Shown here: piece by piece, positions 1 to 8,700 of the stretch
How positions within the stretch are numbered: the stretch's first letter is position 1
Layout: every line of letters begins with the position of its first letter
Assembly (NCBI GenBank): GCA_019637695.1
Contig: JAHBVG010000035.1
Span: 1 to 58,407 of the forward strand
DNA: 58,407 nt
DNA from: Caldilineaceae bacterium
GTDB taxonomy: Bacteria; Chloroflexota; Anaerolineae; Caldilineales; Caldilineaceae
Direction of reading: 5' to 3'
Made by a program: the position numbers and the translations under genes
The notes under the pieces: model-generated
The model's database searches: none
The model's input: the letters and a program-made list of their open reading frames with translations, nothing else
What the model was told of the DNA's origin: nothing

Positions 1-1
1 T

Positions 2-373
2 TATATTGTTTACGATCCAGAGAGACACCTAGGCAAGCAGCCGCTTTATATATTTGAGCGGCGCGGCCTGCACTATGTCGAGATCGAGGAACGTTGGCTG
101 GCTGGCGTAGGACTGGGTGTCACCCTCTGGCATGGTGAGTATGCGGGGTTCACAGCAGAATGGCTGCGCTGGTGCGATATTGATGGCGAATTGTACCTCA
201 CCGGTGTGGAACTCGCTCAACAATACCGCGCGCTGGCGACAGAAGCACAACAACGCGCCGACGAAGAACGTCAACGCGCCGATGAGGAACGCCAGCGCGC
301 CGACGAGGAACGTCAACGCGTTGCGCGACTGACAGCCCAGTTGCGGGCCCTCGGCATAGAACCGAATCTTTGA
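2..373 (+). CDS. Uma2-family nuclease, C-terminal part (truncated by window edge)
   Basis: The frame is open from the window's first bases and stops at 373. It holds only the end of the protein: beta-rich sequence (YIVYDPERHL, then YVEIEERWLAG and GVTLWHGEYAG), a short link containing WLRWCDIDGELYLTG, and a charged helical tail with three near-identical QRADEER repeats. This layout is typical of the Uma2 (DUF820) PD-(D/E)XK family, whose members often end in such an Ala/Glu/Arg coiled coil; another family member lies at 19661-20440 with the same kind of tail. The catalytic core lies outside the window, so activity cannot be judged. The family is abundant in Chloroflexota and cyanobacteria and its biological role is poorly defined. 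Confidence 0.75.
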   Translation, partial: YIVYDPERHLGKQPLYIFERRGLHYVEIEERWLAGVGLGVTLWHGEYAGFTAEWLRWCDIDGELYLTGVELAQQYRALATEAQQRADEERQRADEERQRADEERQRVARLTAQLRALGIEPNL

Positions 374-383
374 CCTCTAGTCT

Positions 384-410
384 GTAGGGCGGACTGGCAG
401 TCTGCCCTAC
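384..410. terminator. Hairpin after the Uma2 gene
   Basis: Twelve-base arms (384-395 and 399-410) pair with one mismatch around a GGC loop, 10 bases after the stop codon at 373. There is no good T-tract, so termination is only possible. The same palindrome type (GTAGGrCGGAC...GTCYGYCCTAC) recurs at 16356-16388 after another stop codon. Confidence 0.45.
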
Positions 411-576
411 GTTCATCCACCCTCTCGGTCATTTGTCCTGGTCATCTCCGCCATTGGTCACAGGTAGACAGCTACAATTCACGCACAATTTACCTATCAG
501 ATGGATGATGAAGCCGCGCCGGATAGGTGGTATGCTCGTTGCAGAGATCAGGATTATCATACAAAAGGAAAAAGCC

Positions 577-1437
577 ATGAATTCTGCAACCAAAGTTAGC
601 CTTGTCATTCTGTTCGTGCTGTTGATTGTGGGTGGGTGTGTCAATGGTTTTAATCGCCAGTTCACACGTACAGGCCAATTGCGCACCGAATCGCACACAG
701 TGGAACGCGAAGGAGCGGAGCGGGTAAACGTCCGCATTCGGCCCGGTATCCAGGAACTCAACCTGAGCGGCGGCAGCAGCGATCTCTTCAACGGTGAGTT
801 CACCTACAACATGGATGAACTAGAGCCAGAGGTCAATTACCAGGTTCGCAATGGCGTAGGCGATCTCGATGTGCGCATCAAACGCGGTTCGATCAACTTC
901 AACATCGGGAACATTATCAATCGCTGGAATTTGCAACTGGGCGAGAATATCCCGATGAATTTAGAATTGACGCTAGGGCTGGGCGACAGCAATATGGATC
1001 TGAGCAATGTCACGCTCACCGATCTCAATCTTCAATCTGGGGCAGGCAAAGTCAACGTACGCATTGGTCGCCAGGAGATGGACCGGATACGCGTACGCGC
1101 TGGACTAGGAGAGACCAACCTGAGCCTCAGCGGTGGCAGCGTCGACAATCTCGATTTTGAGGCTGGCGCTGGCAGCGTCGCCATTGATCTGGCGGGTCTC
1201 TGGGAAGATGATATGGATGCTCAGATCCGTGGCGGATTAGGCAGCATTGACGTGACTTTGCCAACCAATGTGGGCGTACGTGTTGAGGTCAACCGCGGAT
1301 TGGGCAATGTCGATGCCGGTGGCTTCCGTGAAGATGGCAATGTCTACACCAACGATGCCTACGGTCAATCGGACGTGACGCTCAATATTTCTATCAGTCA
1401 GGGCGCAGGCGATATCAATATCCGCATGGCGGAGTAA
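577..1437 (+). CDS. Secreted lipoprotein with toast-rack-like beta repeat domain
   Basis: The 286-aa protein starts with a signal peptide ending in the lipobox IVGGC (about residues 16-20), so a lipid-anchored exported protein is expected. The rest is a series of strands with recurrent motifs such as GVGDLDVRI, GLGDSNMDL, GAGKVNVRI, GLGETNLSL, GAGSVAIDL and GAGDINIRM, the pattern of the DUF2154/LiaF-like toast-rack fold. Such domains occur in envelope-stress regulators in Gram-positive bacteria, but here there is no LiaF membrane part and no adjacent two-component system. The ATG at 577 is preferred over an upstream in-frame start at 433 because it follows AAAGGAAAAA and begins the signal peptide directly. 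The function is unknown. Confidence 0.8.
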   Translation: MNSATKVSLVILFVLLIVGGCVNGFNRQFTRTGQLRTESHTVEREGAERVNVRIRPGIQELNLSGGSSDLFNGEFTYNMDELEPEVNYQVRNGVGDLDVRIKRGSINFNIGNIINRWNLQLGENIPMNLELTLGLGDSNMDLSNVTLTDLNLQSGAGKVNVRIGRQEMDRIRVRAGLGETNLSLSGGSVDNLDFEAGAGSVAIDLAGLWEDDMDAQIRGGLGSIDVTLPTNVGVRVEVNRGLGNVDAGGFREDGNVYTNDAYGQSDVTLNISISQGAGDINIRMAE

Positions 1438-1439
1438 GG

Positions 1440-1590
1440 AATTGGGGATCGGGGACTGGCGACTGGGATGTGTTTCTGAAATCTCCTAATCGCTCAATCT
1501 CGCTAAACAAGAGATGATGGGATGATGAGTTGATTCATCATCCCATCATCTCTTGTTTACCAGTCTCCGATCCCCAGTCCCCAGTCCCTT
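1440..1590. repeat. Inverted pair of GGGGAYT heptamer repeats around a hairpin
   Basis: Between two convergent genes, 7-base units (GGGGATC, GGGGACT, GGCGACT) at 1444-1468 face the complementary orientation (CCCCAGT units) at 1561-1588. The inner part holds the perfect hairpin at 1505-1558. The same heptamer type recurs at 15115-15190, 48416-48470 and 55045-55141. Confidence 0.8.
1505..1558. terminator. Perfect 24-bp hairpin between convergent genes
   Basis: Arms 1505-1528 and 1535-1558 are exact reverse complements with a 6-base loop, GTTGAT. One arm ends in TTGTTT. Lying between the stop codons of two converging genes, it could terminate transcription from both sides. Confidence 0.6.
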
Positions 1591-1591
1591 T

Positions 1592-2575
1592 TCACGCCCC
1601 TGTTGTCTCTACATAGAGCGCATATACCGATTGGCTGGCGGTCATAAAGAGGCGATTCTTGCGAGCGCCGCCAAAGCAGAGATTGGCGCAAGCTTCGGGG
1701 AGGTGAATCTGCCCTATGCGCGCACCGTCGGGCGCGTAGCAATGGACGCCGTCGAAGCCTTCACCGCCCCAACCTGCCGCCGCCCATACATTGCCATCCA
1801 CATCACAGCGGATGCCGTCGCCGCTGCCAGGGGACATATCCACAAAGAGCCGGCTATTGGTTAACCGCGAACCTGTCACATCCAAAACCCGAATGTGGGC
1901 CGGTCCATTGGGATCGTGCGAGCGACCTGTGTCCACAATATAGAGCAGCGATTCATCAGGTGAGAAGCAGAGACCGTTAGGGCGCACAAAATCATCGGCT
2001 ACCACCGTCGCTTTCCCGGTTTGGGAATCAAGACGATAAACATTCGTGGGCAGCTCCGCCTCGGCTTTATACCCCTCGTAGTTCATCAAAATTCCATAGC
2101 CCGGATCGGTGAACCAGATCGACCCATCCGAGTGAACCACCACATCGTTGGGCGCGTTGAGCCGCTTGCCCTCAAAGTTATCCATCAGCACAGTGATCGT
2201 TCCATCGTACTCAGTGCGAGTAACGCGCCGTGTACCATGCTCACAGGTGATCAGCCGCCCTTGGCGGTCGCGCGTATGTCCGTTGCAGTAGTTGGATGGG
2301 CTACGGAAGACGCTGACCGCGCCCGTCTCCTCACACCAGCGCAGCATTCGGTTGTTGGGGATGTCACTCCACAGCAAGAAGCGGCCATCGCCAAACCAGA
2401 CCGGTCCTTCCGTCCAGCGACCGCCGGTCCAAATCCGTTCTACGGCAGCGCTGCCCAGGCGATACGGGGCAAAGCGCGGGTCGAGGATCTCCACTGCCGG
2501 GTCAGGATAGCGGATCACATCGTTGGTCCAATCACGAACAGGAGCGGTTGCGCTGTCAAGAGTTTGTGAACGCAT
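1592..2575 (-). CDS. SMP-30/gluconolactonase-family protein
   Basis: This 327-aa protein matches the usual length of the SMP-30/gluconolactonase/LRE-like family, six-bladed beta-propellers that hydrolyse sugar lactones in the cytoplasm with one divalent metal. Visible hallmarks are EGPVWFGDGRFLLWSDI (metal-ligand Glu near residue 56), NGHTRDRQGRLITCEHGTRR, LNAPNDVVVHSDGSIWFTDP (metal Asn in ND) and FVRPNGLCFSPDESLLYIVDTG (Asn and Asp ligands). No signal peptide is seen. It is the last gene of a tight minus-strand unit, 11 bases after the unknown 340-aa gene. The exact lactone cannot be inferred. Confidence 0.9.
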   Translation of the reverse strand: MRSQTLDSATAPVRDWTNDVIRYPDPAVEILDPRFAPYRLGSAAVERIWTGGRWTEGPVWFGDGRFLLWSDIPNNRMLRWCEETGAVSVFRSPSNYCNGHTRDRQGRLITCEHGTRRVTRTEYDGTITVLMDNFEGKRLNAPNDVVVHSDGSIWFTDPGYGILMNYEGYKAEAELPTNVYRLDSQTGKATVVADDFVRPNGLCFSPDESLLYIVDTGRSHDPNGPAHIRVLDVTGSRLTNSRLFVDMSPGSGDGIRCDVDGNVWAAAGWGGEGFDGVHCYAPDGARIGQIHLPEACANLCFGGARKNRLFMTASQSVYALYVETTGA

Positions 2576-2586
2576 CGAGGTGTCCT

Positions 2587-3609
2587 CTAGATTTCGTTGA
2601 CCGCACGCTCGATCAGCCGTCGCGCCAGCGTCTGCGTGCCTGTATGTTCAAAATAGTAGGTACTCATATCCAGAAAAGCAGCTACATAATCGAGCTTTGT
2701 ATCAGAGACCTCGGCAATCTTGCCCAGACTATCAGCGACTTTTTCACGGGTCATCTGTGTGCGAGAGACCATGTTATTCATCCACCCGCTCACTTCGCCA
2801 AAGCTATCGCGCACGAACTCAAGATGGCTGTCCGGGTTAGGGCTGTATTTGGAGCTAACGGCAGAGGCGGCGTTGCTGGTCCGAGTTTGCGCTCCTTTGG
2901 GAGTGTACTTGCTGGTCTTGGCAGGTTGGGCAGCGGCGCTTGCCTCTCCCTTGCTCGACTCCGAACCGCCGGGAAGGTAGTTACGAATCGCGCTGTAGAG
3001 TTTGTTTTCGGCCATTTCTTGCGGTTTGGTGCGGTTGAGCGCGTTAGAGACCCCCTCTAGGAAATTCGGCCCCAGGGGTAGTATTCCATCCAGGGCAATC
3101 AGGGCGGCCATACGCATGAGCGATTCCTTGCTGTAGGCGTTCAGGGATTTTACAAAGTCGCCAATACTATCGCCAGGGATGCCGTTGATCAGGCAGAAAG
3201 CCGAAAGCTCCGCCACCACCTTCAGCCCTAAATCCAATGCTTGCAGGTTTTCAGCCTTAGGCGTAATGCGGTTGAGGAAGCCAAGCCAGCGGATATGTGA
3301 GCCTGCTGTGTTGAGCATAGCCAGCGGACCAATTGCTAGCCGATCTGCTTTATCCACGGCGCGATAGAGGGACATTGCGCGCTGATAGCCCTGACGTTTG
3401 TCGTTGTAGAGGACCACAGCGCGTTCGCCGATCTTTTGGATCACAGCGTCATTGGTCTCGCCTGTCACCGATTGGATAGTTTCAGTGAAGCCGACCACAT
3501 TTTCCCATTGACCAGGCACGATCCAATCTAATGTTTTCAACACACGCACTGTCAGTGAGCGCGTGGGCAGTTCATCGATCATTTCATAGATAGGGAGTGT
3601 ACGAGCCAT
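2587..3609 (-). CDS. Unknown 340-aa protein, mostly helical with a disordered centre
   Basis: I do not recognise a family. Residues 1-210 look helical and conserved in style (TLPIYEMIDELPTRSLTVR, a hydrophobic stretch AELSAFCLINGIPGDSIGD). Residues about 213-265 form a Ser/Ala/Lys-rich linker with two similar SKYTPKG/SKYSPNP segments. The last 75 residues are helical (FVRDSFGEVSGWMNNMVSR). There is no signal peptide and no clear membrane segment. It sits 12 bases downstream of a lipoprotein gene and just before the SMP-30 gene, so the three are probably co-transcribed from the promoter near 4221-4249. Confidence 0.75.
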   Translation of the reverse strand: MARTLPIYEMIDELPTRSLTVRVLKTLDWIVPGQWENVVGFTETIQSVTGETNDAVIQKIGERAVVLYNDKRQGYQRAMSLYRAVDKADRLAIGPLAMLNTAGSHIRWLGFLNRITPKAENLQALDLGLKVVAELSAFCLINGIPGDSIGDFVKSLNAYSKESLMRMAALIALDGILPLGPNFLEGVSNALNRTKPQEMAENKLYSAIRNYLPGGSESSKGEASAAAQPAKTSKYTPKGAQTRTSNAASAVSSKYSPNPDSHLEFVRDSFGEVSGWMNNMVSRTQMTREKVADSLGKIAEVSDTKLDYVAAFLDMSTYYFEHTGTQTLARRLIERAVNEI

Positions 3610-3621
3610 AATAAGTTCCTT

Positions 3622-4161
3622 TCATTTGAGCAATGAGGCTAAACCGTCAAGATCGAATTCCAATAGCCAGGTTTCGCGGTCGGCCGGCGCAAAATCATCG
3701 GCGTTAGAGCGGACCTGAACCTGAATCCGATCCGCTACCAAGATCGCTGTTCCTCGATCGCCGACTGCGGCCATTGGGTAGCCTTCCAGCGTGTCATCGC
3801 TCTCAGCGAACTTTTCCAATGCATCGGGATTGGTGTTGGTATCCGAGACAGCCAGGGTAGCGACTTCATCACCTTCAAAGAGCAACCCAGCTTCGGCAAA
3901 TCCTTCTTTTTCCTGAAGATAGACAATGTCAAAGGGATCCTCAGTTTTGGGGAAGAATTTGTTGAATTCTCCGCCAGCAATGACCTCTGCTGTCGTCACA
4001 GGCTGATTCTGACTGGCCTGCTGCACCGCCTCCCAGCGAGACGGTTCGATAGGCGATTGACAACCGGCGATCAGCAAACAAAACAGGATAGCAATCGAAA
4101 CAAGATGGTAGTTCCTGACAAATCTAGATAGGGGAATCCAAAGATAACGTATTTTATTCAT
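3622..4161 (-). CDS. Unknown 179-aa lipoprotein
   Basis: An N-terminal basic region and hydrophobic stretch end in the lipobox LIAGC (about residues 30-34), so lipid anchoring outside the membrane is likely. The mature part (about 145 aa) is acidic and contains GEFNKFFPKTEDPFDIVYLQ and TLEGYPMAAVGDRGTAILVA; no named domain is recognised. It is the first gene of the minus-strand unit and is preceded by a TTGAAT-N17-TATGAT promoter match. The start at 4161 is chosen because it gives a complete signal peptide. Confidence 0.75.
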   Translation of the reverse strand: MNKIRYLWIPLSRFVRNYHLVSIAILFCLLIAGCQSPIEPSRWEAVQQASQNQPVTTAEVIAGGEFNKFFPKTEDPFDIVYLQEKEGFAEAGLLFEGDEVATLAVSDTNTNPDALEKFAESDDTLEGYPMAAVGDRGTAILVADRIQVQVRSNADDFAPADRETWLLEFDLDGLASLLK

Positions 4162-4220
4162 GAAGAGATCCTTTGGCTATAAGGTGAAATCGGACCAATC
4201 CTTACCGCATATACCTCTGT

Positions 4221-4249
4221 ATCATAGTCCTGTTCCATCTGGAATTCAA
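4221..4249 (-). promoter_or_regulatory. Sigma-70-type promoter for the 4161-1592 unit
   Basis: On the minus strand TTGAAT (4249-4244), a 17-base spacer and TATGAT (4226-4221) place a start site near 4214, about 50 bases before the lipoprotein start codon. Confidence 0.55.
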
Positions 4250-4335
4250 TGGGGTAAATTCGGTCAGAAATAAAAACAGAACAAGACAGATGTCTTGTTC
4301 TGTAAATGACAGGCAAGTTGTTCGATTACCATAGG

Positions 4336-5574
4336 CTACCCATTGTAACGGCCGAATGCCACCACCACATTTTGGCCGCCAAAGCCGAAGGCGTTAACCA
4401 GCGCCACCTTCAAACCCTGGTTATGGAGGGCTTGATTGCCGACTACGGGCACACCCAAAGCTGGATCAGGGGTATAGTTGAGGGTGGGGGGGATGGTCCC
4501 AGAGCGGAGGGCGCAGATGGCCGCTACCGCAGATTGGGCGCCGGCTGCGCCCAAGGAATGGCCGATCATGCTTTTGATGCTGGTCACCCGCGGCATAGAA
4601 GCCATTTCACCGAAGACCCGGCGCAGGGCCAACGACTCGACTTCGTCGTTGAGGACAGTGCCTGTGCCGTGGGCAAAAACAACGTCGACATCCGCTGGGG
4701 TCAGATTGGAATAGCGTAAGGCCCGTTCGATGGCTCGCGTGGCGCCGGCGCCGCTCGGGTCCGGCGCAGTGATGTGGAAGGCGTCGCCGGTCAAGGCACC
4801 GCCCAGCACTTCGCCGTAGATCGTGGCGCCGCGCGCTTTGGCATGATCCTCAGTCTCCATCACAATGGCGGCGGCCCCTTCCCCGCTGACAAAACCATCC
4901 CGATCCACCGAGAAGGGACGACAGGCGCTCTCAGGCGTGCCGGTCCTTTTGGACAGCGGCCCCATGCGCCCGAAAGCGGCAAAGGTGAGCATTGAGACAG
5001 CGGATTCGGTGCCGCCAGCGATCATCACCTGCGCTTCACCGCGCTGCAAGATGTGGTAGCTTTCGAGCATTGAGTAATGTCCACTGGCGCAGGCGGCTGT
5101 ACTCGTCATCACAGGACCACGAGCATTGACTTCCATAGAGACAAGGCAGCTCACAGCGTTTGCCATTGCGCTGGGCACTACAAAAGGGCCGACGGACTTC
5201 CAGCCATCTTTAGCCATCTCTAAAGTGGAAAACTCGATCTCAGTAATACCGCCGCCGCCCGTTGCCATCATCACGCCAACTTCGTCGCGGTTGCTATCAT
5301 CAATGGCAAGGCCAGCATCGGCAAGCGCCTGTTTGCCGACAGCAACGGCAAATTGAGTCGAGCGCGCGGTGCGCCGGACCAATTTCCGGTCCATATACTG
5401 CTGTGGATCAAAATCTTTGACCTCGCAAGCAACATTGTAAGGCATATCTTTAGGATCGAAGAGGGTGACAGGCCCTGCTCCAGATTTACCAGCAACGAGA
5501 TTGCACCAGAACGTCTCAGGATCATTACCAACCGGTGTAACGGCCCCAAGCCCGGTGATCACTATACGTTTCAT
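4336..5574 (-). CDS. fabF: Beta-ketoacyl-ACP synthase II
   Basis: The 412-aa protein has the normal length and all catalytic signatures of KAS II, the cytoplasmic enzyme that condenses malonyl-ACP with acyl-ACP in fatty acid elongation. The nucleophile is C162 in TSTAACASG, and the two histidines are H302 in AHGTGT and H339 in SMIGHSLGAAGA. The N-terminus RIVITGLGAVTPVGN is also characteristic. It stands alone, without other fab genes, and has its own strong promoter match upstream. A polyketide-type KS is possible in principle, but the length and motifs fit primary metabolism. Confidence 0.95.
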   Translation of the reverse strand: MKRIVITGLGAVTPVGNDPETFWCNLVAGKSGAGPVTLFDPKDMPYNVACEVKDFDPQQYMDRKLVRRTARSTQFAVAVGKQALADAGLAIDDSNRDEVGVMMATGGGGITEIEFSTLEMAKDGWKSVGPFVVPSAMANAVSCLVSMEVNARGPVMTSTAACASGHYSMLESYHILQRGEAQVMIAGGTESAVSMLTFAAFGRMGPLSKRTGTPESACRPFSVDRDGFVSGEGAAAIVMETEDHAKARGATIYGEVLGGALTGDAFHITAPDPSGAGATRAIERALRYSNLTPADVDVVFAHGTGTVLNDEVESLALRRVFGEMASMPRVTSIKSMIGHSLGAAGAQSAVAAICALRSGTIPPTLNYTPDPALGVPVVGNQALHNQGLKVALVNAFGFGGQNVVVAFGRYNG

Positions 5575-5642
5575 CCCAAAGGTTCTCCTGGCTGTACAAG
5601 GACAGCGGTAGATGGGGTGTGGTCAACCAAAACAGATGAAAT

Positions 5643-5671
5643 ATTATAGGATAGAGATTATGAGGCGTCAA
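5643..5671 (-). promoter_or_regulatory. Sigma-70-type promoter for fabF
   Basis: The minus strand reads TTGACG (5671-5666), a 17-base spacer and a perfect TATAAT (5648-5643). The start site would lie near 5636, giving a leader of about 60 bases to fabF. Confidence 0.7.
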
Positions 5672-5706
5672 ACAATTGGGGTGTGGGCACTCTTACCACC
5701 TCTTCA

Positions 5707-5735
5707 TTGCCTCCGCCTGAAGCTGGTGCTATACT
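5707..5735 (+). promoter_or_regulatory. Probable promoter for the recQ-like gene
   Basis: TTGCCT (5707-5712), a 17-base spacer and TATACT (5730-5735) are placed about 50 bases before the start codon at 5785. It is divergent from the fabF promoter in the same 210-base gap. Confidence 0.5.
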
Positions 5736-5784
5736 TGAATTACAGTTTGCAGTCAGAACCAACAGATAGCGACACTTTACGCCC

Positions 5785-8700
5785 ATGACTGAAACCGAGC
5801 AAAGCAGTTCTTCTTTACTGACAACGCTACATCTTACTGAAGAGCAGGCTACGGCGCTCCCTCCTGAAATACGCGACCAATTGTTAGATTTTTTAGAGTT
5901 ATGGGGGCAACCGGCAGAGGTATTGCATCTGCTTGCTCTCTATCGCCGCGCGCATGGGCCGCTGCTCCATTTCCTCGACCGCGAAGCTCAGATGCATTTG
6001 GCGATGGGCGATTATGCCAAGACTATCGAGACAATTGAGCAGCGTCAACGGCGTAGCACTACCATCGAAAGCCAGGCAACGGAGGCGCGCGCGTTGCTAA
6101 GGGCCGGCCATTCGGAGGCAGCACAGGCCGTCGCCGAGGATATCAGCACAGCCTACGCCACCCGCCTCATTGCGATTTTGGCTGCCGCCGAGGTTTTTGC
6201 AGGCAATGGGGATCTTGCTCGCGCCTGCGCTCTTTTGGAAAAGCTCCTTGCGGATCGGCCTGGCAACCTGGGGATCACGCTGATGTTGGCGCGTCTGGCG
6301 CTGACCAATGGCGACAAGGCGCAGGCGCAGCAGTTGATCCTCCAAATGGGGGCGGGGATCACGCCCGATATTGACATCCATCAACTGCGCGATCTCCAGC
6401 AGATCCACGAGGTGTTGGGCAATGCGCAGAGCGCAGAGGCCGCCGCCCTCGAATTAGAACGACAGCGGATGATCCAGCGAGAGGCGCTGCAAGCGGCGAT
6501 GCAGCCCATCATCGGCCTCGTGGAAAGCGGCGGCGCACTGGATCGGATCTACGGCGCGTTGAGCGGACCGGAACGTGTGACCGTCAGCCGTCAAGAGGAA
6601 CGAGAGGTCAAGCTGGCGGCCATCCGCAATTTCGGCTTCACCAACCTGCGTCCGGGGCAAATCGAGATCATCGCCTCGGTCTTGCGCGGCGAGTCGGTGC
6701 TGGCGGTGATGCCCACGGGCGCGGGCAAATCGCTCTGCTACCAACTGCCGGGGCTGGTGATGCCCAAAGCCACCCTGGTGATCAGCCCGCTCATCGCCCT
6801 GATGAAGGATCAGGTGGAGGGGTTGCCGGCAGCGGCGCAGGCCAAGGCCACCTTTGTCAACAGCACGCTGAGCGACGCCGAAATGCAGGAGCGATTGGAG
6901 GGCGTGGCGCAGGGCAAGTATAAGCTGATCTACGCTGCGCCGGAACGATTGCGTCAGCGTCCTTTTTTGCGGGCGCTGCGCGATGCCGGGCTCAGCCTTT
7001 TCGTGGTAGACGAAGCCCATTGTGTCAGCCTGTGGGGACATGACTTCCGCCCGGATTATCTCTTCATTCAGGAAGCGCGCGACGAATTGGACAATCCACC
7101 GGCGCTGGCGATGACGGCGACGGCCCCCCCGCGCGTACGCGACGAGATCCTCGACAACTTGAGTTCCACCGCCGCGCTGCATGTGCAAGACAAGAAAGAA
7201 GGGGAAGGGCGACCTCAGGTAGTGTCGCTGGATATTTTCCGCCACAATCTGCACCTTTCTGCGCTTAAGTTCCACAACGACGAGGAAAAGCTGGCGGCGC
7301 TGCTCAAGTTTGTCAGAAAGAACGAGGGAAGCGGCATTGTCTACGCCAACTCGCGACGCAAATGTGAAGCGCTGGCCCTGACCCTGCGCCAGGAAGGCAT
7401 TTCGGCGGAAGCCTATCATGCGGGCCTCGCTGATCGCGGCGCTGTGCAGGATCGCTTTATGAGCAGCAAAACGCGGGTAGTGGTGGCGACCGTTGCCTTC
7501 GGCATGGGTATCGACAAATCGGACATTCGTTTTATCGTCCACTTTCACCCGCCGCGCAGCCTGGCCGCGTATTATCAAGAGGCGGGTCGCGCCGGTCGCG
7601 ATAATAAACCAGCCCAATGTGTACTCTTCTACAGCGGCAATGATTGGGCCAATTTGCGCCGCTGGGCCAAGGCCGACGAGTACAACGTTGACGATCTGGA
7701 ACGGGTCTACGCGGCGGTGGCGACGCAATTGGGCGTTTCTCTGGCAGCCGAGGACGGGGCAACCGAACCCACCTGGGCAGAGGGGACGGTCAACGCGCAC
7801 CGGCTAGAGCAGGTCCTCAACACCGATGAGACCGAGACCCGTGTGGCTGTCAGCTTTCTAGAGCGGGCTGGTTTGCTGACGCGTAGTTTTGATCTGCCCA
7901 AAGAGATTGAGATCGGGTTACAGGGCAAGGAATCGCAGATCCGCAAAGCGCGCGAGGCCGACCCTGAATTGGATCGACTGCTGCGGCGGCTGGCCTTGCG
8001 CCCCGGCGGCAAAGCGACCTTCGGCACAGAAACCATTGCCAACGGCATGAATTGGCCCCTGCTCGAAACTGAACAGCGTCTGCTCCATTGGCAATCCGCT
8101 GGCATTTTGACGGTACGCGGCAGCAAACGCGAGATGTCGATCCACTTACCGGCGCGCCCGGCAAATCTACGCGAACGGTTGGAACGGTTGACAAGCCATT
8201 CGGGGACGCTGGCGCAACGGCGCATTGATGACATTGTAGGCTACGCCACGGCGGAAAGTTGCCGCCACGGTTTTATCAGCGCTCACTTTGGCAGCCCACC
8301 GCGCACACGTTGCGATGTGTGCGACAACTGTACGGGCATCCGGCCTGAGATCCCCCAATTCGAGCATCCCGATCACGAGTTGCCCGACGACGCCGACATC
8401 GAGCCGATGATCCTCGACGCGCTGATCAGTTCACCCAAACCGGTGGGGCGGGGAGGGCTGGCGCGCATCCTCACGGGTAGCCTGCGCGCGCCGGTGGCGG
8501 CCAACGAGTGTCGCCATCATGGGCGGCTCTATGCGTTGGGCGAAGGGATGGTGATCGAGTTTGTGGATGAAATGATCGCCCAGAAGCTCCTACGCCAATA
8601 TGAGCGCAACGGTTACCCTGTCCTCGCGCCCACGCTGAAAGGACGCACAGTAGCAGAGACGTGGCTGGCGGAACATCCCGATCTGGTGGATCCAACCGGC

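Noticed and set aside
6454..7800. Long minus-strand open frame (448 codons) under the recQ-like gene
   Set aside because: Arg/His/Gly-rich with no family features; it is the antisense shadow of a clearly real helicase core in high G+C DNA.
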